Shown here piece after piece: positions 1 through 6,666 of a DNA stretch of 9,116 bases (its first letter is position 1; each line of letters starts with the position of its first letter). Below the pieces are notes generated by a model. That model was not told where the DNA came from. It searched no databases and saw only the letters and a list, made by a program, of their open reading frames with translations. This DNA comes from Lysobacteraceae bacterium. Its GTDB lineage: Bacteria; Pseudomonadota; Gammaproteobacteria; DSM-19610. The DNA lies in assembly GCA_020201295.1 (NCBI GenBank), contig JAIVHA010000069.1:1-9116 (forward strand), written 5' to 3'. A program made the position numbers and the translations under genes.

Positions 1-770
1 GGCGGAGCCGTCGCTGGCGTCGGCAGAGGCGGCGTGGCCAGGGCGGGAAACGGGGTGGTCGCCTGGCCGGGTGGTGGCGGGCTCGCGCCTGGCGGCAGGG
101 GGAGGGGGGGCGCCGCTCCCGGAACCGGGCCCCGTGTGGCCACTGGCGCGCCCCGGCTGCCGGTGGTGCTGTCGCCGGATACACCCGGCCAGTTGCGCAC
201 CAGCTGCACCAGCCGCATCAGGTTGGTCTTGAGGTCCGCGTTCAGGTTTACCCGGCCGCTGTCCCGGGCGGCCAGCAGCCGCGCCTCCAGGAACAGGCCC
301 GACTGGGACACCGCCTGGCGCAAGCCGGGGGCGGTGCTGACACTGCGGGTGTCCGGCAACTGGCGCAGCAGAGAACGGCTGAGCTCCTGCAACAAGGGTG
401 GCAGTACCGTGGGCCGGGCATTGGCCAGTTGTGCCAGGTTGTTGAGCAGGGGCGCGAGGCTGCCTTGCTTGGGCAACAGGGTGCGAATGGCATCGCCCAC
501 GGGGTCGGTGCCCGCTGTCGGCAGGATGCGCAGCTGGGGTTGTGGCGCGAGGCCCTCGACCTGCAGGGAGACCGTCTGGCCCGCGGTGAGGGGAATGGGG
601 CTCTGGCCCTGCAGGGTCTGCGTACCGACCTGCAGCAGGGCCTGCCCGCCGGGGCTGCTGGACAGGACGGTGCCGCGCAGGATCTGGCCCACCTGCCAGG
701 CACTGCTCGCCGTGTCCGTTCGCGCGCTGGATACGGGGATATTGCCGGACAGGGGGCCGCGGGTTTCCAT
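1..770 (-). CDS. FliK-like flagellar hook-length control protein, N-terminal part (C-terminus beyond window)
   Basis: The minus strand is open from the window edge to about position 845. About 256 residues are visible from the ATG at 770. Near residue 25 the protein reads WQVGQILRGTVLSSS, followed by a small beta-rich segment ending TLQGQSPIPLTAGQTVSLQV. A helical part follows (TLLPKQGSLAPLLNNLAQL, then LRQAVSQSGLFLEARLLA), and then a proline/alanine-rich linker that runs off the edge. This order matches the N-terminal half of FliK-like proteins of gammaproteobacteria, which set flagellar hook length and whose conserved C-terminal hook domain would lie outside the window. An upstream in-frame ATG at 845 would add 25 residues. 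Neither start has a clear Shine-Dalgarno site; 770 was chosen because family members begin shortly before the WQVGQ segment. It is divergent from the cyclase gene. The family call is from memory of the pattern, and the missing C-terminus prevents confirmation. Confidence 0.72.
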   Translation of the reverse strand, partial: METRGPLSGNIPVSSARTDTASSAWQVGQILRGTVLSSSPGGQALLQVGTQTLQGQSPIPLTAGQTVSLQVEGLAPQPQLRILPTAGTDPVGDAIRTLLPKQGSLAPLLNNLAQLANARPTVLPPLLQELSRSLLRQLPDTRSVSTAPGLRQAVSQSGLFLEARLLAARDSGRVNLNADLKTNLMRLVQLVRNWPGVSGDSTTGSRGAPVATRGPVPGAAPPLPLPPGASPPPPGQATTPFPALATPPLPTPATAP

Positions 771-977
771 GCCTGCAGTGTGCAGCAAAACCAGCCGGGA
801 AGGAACGGTGCTGTCCCGACCGCGCGGACTTGCCCTTGCCGTCATCAATGGGCGACATTACAGCACCACAGGAAATCCGATGTATAAGAGAACCAGGTCA
901 AGGATCAGATTTGTGATGGAGAATAGAATATCCAGAGACATGAAGCCGGTGGCGGCATGGATGGTGGATGGCTGGAT

Positions 978-983
978 GAAGGG
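978..983 (+). promoter_or_regulatory. Shine-Dalgarno site that decides the cyclase start
   Basis: GAAGGG lies 6 nt before the GTG at 990. It abuts the in-frame ATG at 984 with no spacer, and the ATG at 957 has no comparable site. It therefore favours GTG 990 as the start. Confidence 0.6.
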
Positions 984-989
984 ATGTTT

Positions 990-2381
990 GTGATTTCGAT
1001 AAATGGCATCAAGAACAAGATTCTGATTTTTGCGCTACTGGCCACGCTCATCCCATCGGTGGGGCTTGGCCTGCTTTCGTTTTGGCATAGCGAGACCATG
1101 ATTGCCGATAATGTCATGCACCAGCTGCGTACCCTGGTGGAGGACACTCGTCGGGAGCTGGAATATTGGCTCAAGGAACGACGCGACGGCGTACGCGCCC
1201 TGGCCGACGCGGATGCGGTGATCAATGGCCTGCTGGCTGCTACCGGTTCCACATCAAGCAATGCCGGGACGGGTGAGCAGGTACTGCCACAATATCTGCG
1301 ACTCGTGCAGGAAAGGCTGGACGCATTCCTGGTGTTGACCGTGGTGGATGCGGCCGGGCAGGTGGTTGCCAGCAGTGGGGAGGATTCGACACCGGTGCAA
1401 TTGCCGGAGGTATGGTCGCAGGATGCCTCCGCCATCGACAGGCAGGTACTACAGCGTCTGCGCACACAAGACGATGCACCCCTGCACTATGAGGGACATA
1501 TGCATGCAGAGGTCCTTGGCCTCGCCGCGTCGCCGGAGACATTTCCGGTAATGATCGTTGCCGAGCGGGATCGCGCCGAGGTTTACCGGGAGTGGATGCT
1601 GTTCCGTAACCTGTTTCTTGCACTGGTGGGGGGGCTGGCCCTTTTGGTGGGCATGATCGGCTGGTTGTTCGGGCGATCGATCGTCACACCGCTGCGGCGT
1701 CTGACCCGGGCCGCGGAACGTATTGCCGCGGGCAAACTCGATGTAGAGCTCGCGGTGGCGCGACGGGATGAGGTCGGTCAGCTGACCCAGGTGTTCAACC
1801 AGATGGCGGGCAAGTTGCGTGATAGTCATGAGAAAATCGAGGCGGCCAGCCTGGCGCTGCGACAGCAGAATCGGCAGCTGGAAAAACTGTCCATCACTGA
1901 TAACCTGACGGGGCTCTACAATCGTAACAAGCTCGATGAAATACTTTCCGAACAGCTGCGGCGATTCAGACGCAGCCAGAAGCCTTTCTCATTGCTGATG
2001 CTGGATATCGATCATTTCAAGCAGCTCAATGACACGCACGGCCATCTTGCGGGTGACCAGGTTTTGGTGGGTGTGGCAAAGACGCTTGCCGAGTCGATTC
2101 GTAGTGTGGATTATGCGGCGCGCTATGGGGGCGAGGAGTTCATCATTGTATTGCCCGAGACGAACATGTCCACGGCGCGGGAACTGGCGGAGCGTATCTG
2201 TACCCGTGTGCGCGACAGTCTTTATCCCTACCGCGATCAGGCGCTGGCCGTTACCCTCAGTATAGGTGTGGCCGATATTCGCAGCAGTGATGACGACGCT
2301 GATGCCATCATAGCCCGTGCGGACCGCGTGATGTACGAAGCCAAGGAGGCCGGGCGCAACCGGGTGTGTTGCGTGGCATGA
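990..2381 (+). CDS. Membrane-bound diguanylate cyclase (periplasmic sensor, HAMP, GGDEF)
   Basis: Makes cyclic di-GMP from two GTP at the inner membrane. From the GTG start the protein has 463 residues. TM1 is at about 11-31 and a periplasmic, Cache-like sensor at about 32-207 (FLVLTVVDAAGQVVASSGED). TM2 is at about 208-227, HAMP at about 228-278 (RSIVTPLRRLTRAAERIAAG), a coiled linker at 278-300 and GGDEF at 301-463. The active-site motif is GGEEF at 380-384. An RxxD inhibitory site (RSVD, 371-374) lies at the normal distance before it, so active enzyme with product inhibition is expected. SITDNLTGLYNR and DIDHFKQLNDTHGH are typical of the family. Starts at 957 and 984 are possible but lack a usable ribosome binding site. 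The sensed signal is unknown. The neighbouring FliK-like gene hints at motility, but that is only proximity. Confidence 0.93.
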   Translation: MISINGIKNKILIFALLATLIPSVGLGLLSFWHSETMIADNVMHQLRTLVEDTRRELEYWLKERRDGVRALADADAVINGLLAATGSTSSNAGTGEQVLPQYLRLVQERLDAFLVLTVVDAAGQVVASSGEDSTPVQLPEVWSQDASAIDRQVLQRLRTQDDAPLHYEGHMHAEVLGLAASPETFPVMIVAERDRAEVYREWMLFRNLFLALVGGLALLVGMIGWLFGRSIVTPLRRLTRAAERIAAGKLDVELAVARRDEVGQLTQVFNQMAGKLRDSHEKIEAASLALRQQNRQLEKLSITDNLTGLYNRNKLDEILSEQLRRFRRSQKPFSLLMLDIDHFKQLNDTHGHLAGDQVLVGVAKTLAESIRSVDYAARYGGEEFIIVLPETNMSTARELAERICTRVRDSLYPYRDQALAVTLSIGVADIRSSDDDADAIIARADRVMYEAKEAGRNRVCCVA

Positions 2382-2434
2382 CGCAGGGCAGTTGCCGGGA
2401 GATTCCAGGGATCCTCGCAGATGAACGCCAGGCT

Positions 2435-2617
2435 CCTAGCCCGGATATTTCATAAACGCCTGCTGCGAATCCGTAAGCCCATGAATCTGCGGCGTTGCGC
2501 TTGAAAAATGTGCTCAACGTACCGTCAGTACGCCTGCGCGCATTTTCCTTCGCGCGCCTTGCATCTCCACGGTCTTACGGCCTCTCGCGACGCCGTTTAT
2601 GAAATATCCGGGCTAGG
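2435..2617. mobile_element. 183-bp palindromic, MITE-like element with perfect 24-bp inverted ends
   Basis: The ends at 2435-2458 and 2594-2617 are perfect 24-nt inverted copies beginning CCTAGCCCGGATATTTCATA. The inner parts pair imperfectly as well: the CCGTAAG near 2470 faces CTTACGG near 2575, and GAAAAATGTGC faces GCGCATTTTCC. The centre is CGTAC-CGTCA-GTACG. The whole unit could fold into one long hairpin. It has no credible coding frame and fills the gap between two convergent genes. Size, structure and absence of a transposase fit a miniature inverted-repeat element or a large REP-type repeat. I see no clear target-site duplication. The right end overlaps the stop codon of the lipoprotein gene. 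Confidence 0.75.
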
Positions 2618-3338
2618 GAAGCATGACCAGTTTACTCGACACCCAACCGGTGGCCCGGTTCGGGGCCTGTACCTGCAGCCACAATCCATGGAAGCCGACT
2701 GCCGTTACCAGGGTGGCTGCCGGCAATATCGCCAGTACATCGGCACCGGCGCCTGGCTGGCTGCGCAGGCGGGCGTCCACCTGGATGCGCAGCGGTATGG
2801 CGACCTTGAAGCTGGATTTCGGTGCGGCTTGCCGATCCGGCGCGGCCTCATTGGCCAGCTGCATGTCAATCAGCTGCCGGGTCTGCGCCGTGAAATCCGC
2901 GGCTTCGCTATGCTCGCCCCTCTGGAAAGCGGCCAGCGCCTTGTCCAGGAGCTGTCGCGCCAGTCCCTGCAGGGGACTCTCAGGCGCGTCAGGGCGGGCT
3001 TGAAGGGCTTGCAGGGCTACCTCTGCCTCGGCAAGCCGCGATGCGACTTCGGCTTCGCTGGCGAAACGGCGCAGCTTGACTTCGGCACGCGCGGCCTGGA
3101 CGGTGGTTTCTTCCCGTTCTTTTACCCGGGCATCCAGGTGGGTTTGCAGGCGGGAGATCTCGGCATCCTTCCAGGCCAGCTGTTCCCGCAGGCGGCCGAT
3201 CTCCTGTTGTTCCTCCGTGCAGGTTGTGACCGTCTCGGCCCGCCAGCTGGCGCAGCCACTGAGACCAAGTGCACTCAGAGAGAACATCGTCCAATACACC
3301 ACGCCCAAGCACCGCGTTGACAAACTGCATCTTGCCAC
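2613..3338 (-). CDS. SH3-domain lipoprotein with coiled coil
   Basis: A 241-residue predicted lipoprotein of unknown role. The N-terminus carries a signal peptide ending in the lipobox LSGC, with lipidated Cys29. Ala at +2 suggests outer-membrane sorting. Residues about 38-115 are charged and heptad-like (EEQQEIGRLREQLAWKDAEI), a likely coiled coil. A helical stretch follows (LLDKALAAFQRGEHSEAADF). Residues about 179-241 form a bacterial SH3-like domain (ARLRSQPGAG, then GLWLQVQAPNRATGWVSSKL). Such domains often bind cell-wall peptides or mediate envelope contacts. The start is GTG at 3338 with TAAGGA (3347-3352) 8 nt upstream; an internal ATG at 3287 lacks a site. It is divergent from the GYF_2-like gene. 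The stop codon TAG is made of bases belonging to the inverted end of the 2435-2617 element, so the C-terminus may have been altered by its insertion. Confidence 0.85.
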   Translation of the reverse strand: MARCSLSTRCLGVVYWTMFSLSALGLSGCASWRAETVTTCTEEQQEIGRLREQLAWKDAEISRLQTHLDARVKEREETTVQAARAEVKLRRFASEAEVASRLAEAEVALQALQARPDAPESPLQGLARQLLDKALAAFQRGEHSEAADFTAQTRQLIDMQLANEAAPDRQAAPKSSFKVAIPLRIQVDARLRSQPGAGADVLAILPAATLVTAVGFHGLWLQVQAPNRATGWVSSKLVMLP

Positions 3339-3533
3339 TGCTAATTTCCTTATATTTCAGATAGTAATAATAATCTTTCGCCTCTGGTCGGCCTACTATA
3401 CCCGGGGGAATGCCAGTCTGCACCCGCGCCGTGCTGGCGCCGGTTTTTGACCGGATCCCCCTCTGGAATGGCGCTGGCCGGCCGCTAGCGATACTGTCTT
3501 CCCAGCCGGGTTTCGAATACGTCTTCTGCCCCC

Positions 3534-3923
3534 ATGAGTGAGCCATCATCCACCGACAAGCTGTGGTTCACACGCCGTGATGGCGTGGTGCGCGGGCCGT
3601 TCCCGGCGGCCTGGATCCGCCGCTATATTCTTCTGGGCCGCATCCGCATGACCGATGAACTGCGTCTTGGCGCCGGGGACTGGCGGCCGGCGTTTCGTTG
3701 CGATGAGCTGATCCCGGAGGTGTTGCGCCAGCCGCTTTCGGAAGACAACCTGGCCCGCCTCAGGCAGGCGCGCAGGGTGGCGGATGAACGAGGCCCGGAT
3801 GACCGGCGGGCCGGGGGGATGGCCAGCCAGGCGCAGCTGGATCGCCGTACCGACGGGGGGCCCCTGCGCGGCGTGCTGTTGCTGGCCCTGGTGGCCGTGC
3901 TGGCGCTGCTGGTAGTGCGCTAG
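3534..3923 (+). CDS. Small GYF_2-like, tail-anchored membrane protein
   Basis: 129 residues. Residues about 9-54 (LWFTRRDGVVRGPF, then LLGRIRMTDELRLGAGDWRP) fit the GYF_2 pattern of bacterial proteins: an early aromatic, a G-x-x-x-G-P-F turn, a helix ending in G-R-I, and a final W-x-P. The middle (about 65-110) is rich in Arg, Asp and Gln and probably disordered. The last 17 residues (GVLLLALVAVLALLVVR) form a single C-terminal membrane helix, so the domain should face the cytoplasm. GYF_2 domains are generally thought to bind proline-rich peptides or partner proteins; no partner is visible here. No good Shine-Dalgarno site precedes the ATG, but no better start exists without cutting the domain. 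It is divergent from the SH3 lipoprotein and convergent with the AMMECR1 gene. The domain assignment is by pattern only. Confidence 0.75.
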   Translation: MSEPSSTDKLWFTRRDGVVRGPFPAAWIRRYILLGRIRMTDELRLGAGDWRPAFRCDELIPEVLRQPLSEDNLARLRQARRVADERGPDDRRAGGMASQAQLDRRTDGGPLRGVLLLALVAVLALLVVR

Positions 3924-3935
3924 CAATGTATTGTC

Positions 3936-4021
3936 ATGGCCACGGAAGCACACGGAATGACACGGAAAAAACCTGTCCACGTGTTTTCGTTCCGTGTTTT
4001 TCCGTGTGCTTCCGTGGCCAT
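3936..4021. repeat. Long hairpin repeat of CACGGAA units
   Basis: The arms at 3936-3957 and 4000-4021 are perfect 22-nt inverted copies starting ATGGCCACGGAAGCACACGG. Pairing continues with three mismatches to 3967 and 3990, giving a stem of about 32 bp around a 22-nt loop. Each arm holds three CACGGAA units. It sits 12 nt after one gene's stop and 57 nt before the end of the convergent gene, so it may act as a two-way terminator or mRNA 3' stabiliser. It resembles a repeat type seen between genes in many environmental proteobacteria. Confidence 0.75.
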
Positions 4022-4078
4022 CAAGACTGTCAGGCGTCCGCATGCGCTGTGAACGCGTATCCGGCATCATAGCCTGCT

Positions 4079-4678
4079 TTATTCCACGTCCCCGAAGCGG
4101 GCGCCGAAGGATTCGGTGCCGTAGCGCATCACCCGGATCTCCGTGGACCAGAAATCCGCCGGCAGCCCTGCCTTTTGCTTCAATTGACGCAGAAATTCCG
4201 CCGCCTCCGGCAGGCTGTCCCAGACCGAGGGCAGGAAGGTCCCGCGCCGGCCGCCCACCTCCAGGATCAGGCCATCCCGTCCCGGTTGCAGCTGGGCGAC
4301 GAGGTCCGCTTCGCCCCGGAAGGAGATGGCTTGCGGGGTGCCCAGTACCGAGATATCCAGTTCCAGGTCGGCCAGTTCGACCGCGGTCAGTTCCGGAAAG
4401 CGGGGGTCCCGAAAGGCCGCGTTGAAGGCGTTTTCCGCCACGTTTTGTGCCAGGGGTTCGCGGGACTCGAGGCTGCCGATACAACCACGCAGTTGATCGC
4501 GGTGGTGCAGGGTCACGAAGCAGGCGGCCTTTTGCTGCAGGGACTCGGGCAGCGTCTCCAGGTCTGGCGACGAGGCATGTCCTTCGCGCAGGCCGGTGTG
4601 TATGGAGTCGGCGGCGATGTGCAGCAGCATGCCCCGTTGATTGGGACCCAGGCTCCCCTCATTCGAAGACATAGGCAC
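4079..4678 (-). CDS. amrA: AmmeMemoRadiSam system protein A (AMMECR1 domain)
   Basis: A 199-residue protein of the AMMECR1 family, the A member of the AmmeMemoRadiSam gene set. The hallmark LRGCIGSLES is clear. It is followed by the typical NAAFRDPRFPELTAVEL, LDISVLG, DGLILEVGGRRGTFLPSVW and YGTESF segments, and the length is normal for a complete single-domain protein. The biochemical function of the family is not settled, and no reaction can be assigned from sequence. Its 5' end overlaps the 3' end of the MEMO1 gene by 20 nt (GTG at 4678) or 14 nt (ATG at 4672), so the two are probably co-transcribed and translationally coupled. A weak GGGA precedes both starts and the choice is uncertain. 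A third partner, the radical SAM gene, lies divergently beyond MEMO1. Confidence 0.92.
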   Translation of the reverse strand: MPMSSNEGSLGPNQRGMLLHIAADSIHTGLREGHASSPDLETLPESLQQKAACFVTLHHRDQLRGCIGSLESREPLAQNVAENAFNAAFRDPRFPELTAVELADLELDISVLGTPQAISFRGEADLVAQLQPGRDGLILEVGGRRGTFLPSVWDSLPEAAEFLRQLKQKAGLPADFWSTEIRVMRYGTESFGARFGDVE

Positions 4679-5273
4679 CGTATCCCACTACCCGGTCGCG
4701 GGGGCCGGCGGTGTCGCCGGAGTTGCGCAGGTCCAGGGTGCTGGCGCGCAGGCCGCGCCGCCGCGCCGCCAGCAGCAGGCCATTGACAGGGTTGCGGCCA
4801 CAGGCGTCGTCGTAGTGGATGCGTTGCGGGGCGAGGGCCTCGATGGCATCGGAGGTGGCACGGTCCAGGCGCCGGGCGGTTTCGTAGTCCTGGTAATGAC
4901 TCAGGTCGGAGCTGATGACCAGCAGGGTTTCCTCACCTCCCCAGAGCAACTCCAGGACCTCGGCCACTTCATCGGGTGAGCTGTCGCCCACCACGAGGGG
5001 GACCAGTCGGAATTCCCCCAGGGTTTCCTGCAGGAAGGGCAGTTGCACCTCCAGGCTGTGCTCCAGGAGATGGGCCTCGTCCATCATCCTTACCTGGGGC
5101 AGGGTGAGCAGATGCTGGACTGCCTCGCGATCGATGGGAATGTCGCCCAGGGGGGTGGCAAAGAATTCGGCACTGCTCACCGCCATGCCTTCCAGGGGTA
5201 CCCGGTGGGAAGGCCCCAGCAGGACCACTCGCTCGATCCGCTCGCGGCGCGGGGCCGGATTGCGAATGTTCAT
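4659..5273 (-). CDS. amrB: AmmeMemoRadiSam system protein B (MEMO1 family), N-terminal segment missing
   Basis: 204 residues from the ATG at 5273. RVVLLGPSHRVPLEGMAV, EHSLEVQLPFL, LVVGDSSPDEV, LLVISSDLSHYQDYE and ACGRNPVNGLL are MEMO1 landmarks. Family members usually have about 260-300 residues and begin with an IRxPAVAGxFYP segment, then a PHAGYxYSG motif. Here MNIRNPA joins directly to PRRERIERVVLLGP, so roughly 57-60 residues are absent. In human MEMO1 a metal site uses His49 (in PHAGY), His81 and Cys244. By alignment from memory His23 and Cys158 here match the last two, while the first is lost. The start is not in doubt: AAGGAGGT at 5281-5288 is an almost ideal ribosome binding site, and no upstream coding for the missing piece is seen before the divergent gene. 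It is coupled to protein A downstream. Function may be altered or lost. Confidence 0.88.
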   Translation of the reverse strand: MNIRNPAPRRERIERVVLLGPSHRVPLEGMAVSSAEFFATPLGDIPIDREAVQHLLTLPQVRMMDEAHLLEHSLEVQLPFLQETLGEFRLVPLVVGDSSPDEVAEVLELLWGGEETLLVISSDLSHYQDYETARRLDRATSDAIEALAPQRIHYDDACGRNPVNGLLLAARRRGLRASTLDLRNSGDTAGPRDRVVGYGAYVFE

Positions 5274-5381
5274 GTTGTCCACCTCCTTGCTCTATTCTTG
5301 CCTCTTCCCGCCGGATTGCAAGGACGCAAAGCCCGTCAACCGGGTATATGATGTCAGGACACGTAACCGGGAGGCACCGCC
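5274..5381. promoter_or_regulatory. Divergent promoter region of the AmmeMemoRadiSam genes
   Basis: These 108 nt must drive MEMO1-AMMECR1 leftward and the radical SAM gene rightward. On the minus strand a TTGACG (5334-5339) resembles a -35 box, but the matching -10 is poor. On the plus strand TATATGAT near 5345 is a possible -10 with no good -35. A GCAAGGACGCAAAG stretch near 5318-5331 resembles half of a common intergenic repeat. No operator could be identified. Confidence 0.4.
5281..5288 (-). promoter_or_regulatory. Strong Shine-Dalgarno site for the MEMO1 gene
   Basis: On the minus strand this reads AAGGAGGT and ends 7 nt before the ATG at 5273. A GTG at 5282 overlaps the site and cannot be the start. 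It shows that the shortened protein is translated from its own proper start. Confidence 0.8.
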
Positions 5382-6473
5382 ATGGAAACCACCGTCGACA
5401 CCCGTTACTGGCATGACTTGGAGGATGGCCGGGTACAATGCGATCTCTGCCCGCGTTTCTGCAAGTTGCACGAGGGCCAGCGGGGCATGTGTTTCGTGCG
5501 CGCCAACCAGGACGGCAAGGTGGTGATGACCAGCTTCGGCCGTTCCAGCGGGTTCTGTGTCGATCCCATCGAAAAGAAACCCCTCAATCATTTCCTGCCC
5601 GGCACCCCCAGCCTGTCCTTCGGCACGGCCGGCTGCAATCTGGCCTGCAAGTTCTGCCAGAACTGGGATATCAGCAAGTCACGGGAAATCGATACCCTGG
5701 CCGATGCCGCCTCGCCGGAGCTGCTGGCGCGCACCGCCAGCCGGCTCGGCTGCCGCAGTGTCGCCTACACCTATAACGACCCGGTCATCTTCATGGAATA
5801 CGCCGACGCGGTGGCCGATGCCTGTCACGCCGTGGACGTGAAATCGGTGGCCGTGACCGCCGGTTACATCAATCCCGAACCGGCACGGGAGTTCTTCGCC
5901 CACATGGATGCCGCCAACGTGGACCTGAAGGCCTTCACGGAACGCTTCTACCGGAAGATCACCGGGGGGCACTTGCAGCCGGTGTTGGACACGCTGGTCT
6001 ATCTGAAGCATGAGACCAGTGTCTGGTTCGAACTCACCACCCTGCTGATTCCCGGGGAAAATGATTCACCGCGCGAGATCGAGGAGATGAGTCGCTGGGT
6101 GGTGGATCACCTGGGACCCGATGTACCCATGCACTTTACCGCCTTCCATCCCGACTGGAAGATGCGTGATCTGCCACCTACTCCGGCGGCCACCCTGAGC
6201 CAGGCCCGCCGCATCGCCATGGGGCAGGGGGTACGCTATGCCTACACGGGCAATGTCCACGATGCGGAGGGAGGTAGTACCTATTGCCACCACTGTGGCC
6301 GCAAGCTGATCGGCCGTGACTGGTACGTCCTGACGGAGTGGAATCTGACCGAGAAGGGTACATGCAGTTTCTGTGCTACCCCGTTGCCCGGCGTGTTCGA
6401 GGCGCGCCCCGGTGACTGGGGTGCCAAACGCCTGCCGGTGAGGTTGGGGGATTATGCCGTGGCGGTGGAATGA
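5382..6473 (+). CDS. amrS: AmmeMemoRadiSam system radical SAM enzyme
   Basis: A 363-residue radical SAM protein, the third member of the AmmeMemoRadiSam set. The iron-sulfur motif CNLACKFC places Cys85, Cys89 and Cys92 on the SAM-cleaving cluster. The following QNWDISKS is characteristic of this family, which is related to pyruvate formate-lyase activases. The N-terminus has a further cysteine group (Cys20, 23, 27, 37; CDLCPRFCKL). The C-terminus has two CxxC knuckles (Cys302/305 and Cys328/331) separated by 22 residues, likely a zinc-ribbon-like or extra cluster site. The length is full. CGGGAGG at 5368-5374 stands 7 nt before the ATG. It is divergent from MEMO1 and AMMECR1 across 108 nt, so a shared divergent promoter region is likely. 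The substrate is unknown; a role in protein or small-molecule radical chemistry with A and B is only inferred. Confidence 0.94.
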   Translation: METTVDTRYWHDLEDGRVQCDLCPRFCKLHEGQRGMCFVRANQDGKVVMTSFGRSSGFCVDPIEKKPLNHFLPGTPSLSFGTAGCNLACKFCQNWDISKSREIDTLADAASPELLARTASRLGCRSVAYTYNDPVIFMEYADAVADACHAVDVKSVAVTAGYINPEPAREFFAHMDAANVDLKAFTERFYRKITGGHLQPVLDTLVYLKHETSVWFELTTLLIPGENDSPREIEEMSRWVVDHLGPDVPMHFTAFHPDWKMRDLPPTPAATLSQARRIAMGQGVRYAYTGNVHDAEGGSTYCHHCGRKLIGRDWYVLTEWNLTEKGTCSFCATPLPGVFEARPGDWGAKRLPVRLGDYAVAVE

Positions 6474-6501
6474 GTCGTCAGGGTGCCAGGAAAATCTGTT
6501 T

Positions 6502-6638
6502 GAACCGCCAAGGACGCCAAGAGCGCCAAGAATGCATAATGACAGAAACAGCTGTGTAAGTTTTTTAAATTGATTTTCCTTGGCGCTCTTGGCGTCCTTG
6601 GCGGTTCGAATAGGTTTCCTTGGCGCCTTGGCGGTTCA
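6502..6638. repeat. Hairpin repeat of CCAAG units with an extra third arm
   Basis: The arms at 6502-6530 and 6579-6607 are perfect 29-nt inverted copies beginning GAACCGCCAAGGACGCCAAG, around an AT-rich 48-nt loop. Weaker matching extends outward. A third, shortened copy of the right arm (CCTTGGCGCCTTGGCGGTTC) follows at 6618-6637 and lacks one of the roughly 9-nt units. The arms are made of repeated GCCAAG-type blocks. It occupies most of the 193-nt gap between the radical SAM and histidine kinase genes and probably attenuates read-through between them. Confidence 0.78.
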
Positions 6639-6666
6639 ATTTTTAACCCATAACCCAAAATAATAC

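Noticed and set aside
771..989. Sigma-70, sigma-28 or sigma-54 promoter between the FliK-like and cyclase genes
   Set aside because: TATACA and TAGAAT-like boxes occur, but none has a partner box at acceptable spacing.
34..993. Long plus-strand open frame of 319 codons at the left end
   Set aside because: It is the antisense shadow of the FliK-like gene. Its translation is Arg/Gly/Pro-rich with no domain pattern, whereas the minus strand gives a recognisable protein.
2508..3320. Plus-strand open frame of 270 codons
   Set aside because: It starts inside the palindromic element and runs antisense to the SH3 lipoprotein, which has a signal peptide, lipobox and domain.
3546..4484. Minus-strand open frame of 312 codons
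   Set aside because: It crosses the GYF_2-like gene, the CACGGAA hairpin and the AMMECR1 gene out of frame and has no domain-like content.
3936..6638. CRISPR array
   Set aside because: The short repeats form inverted arms around a single loop, with no regular spacers of constant length.
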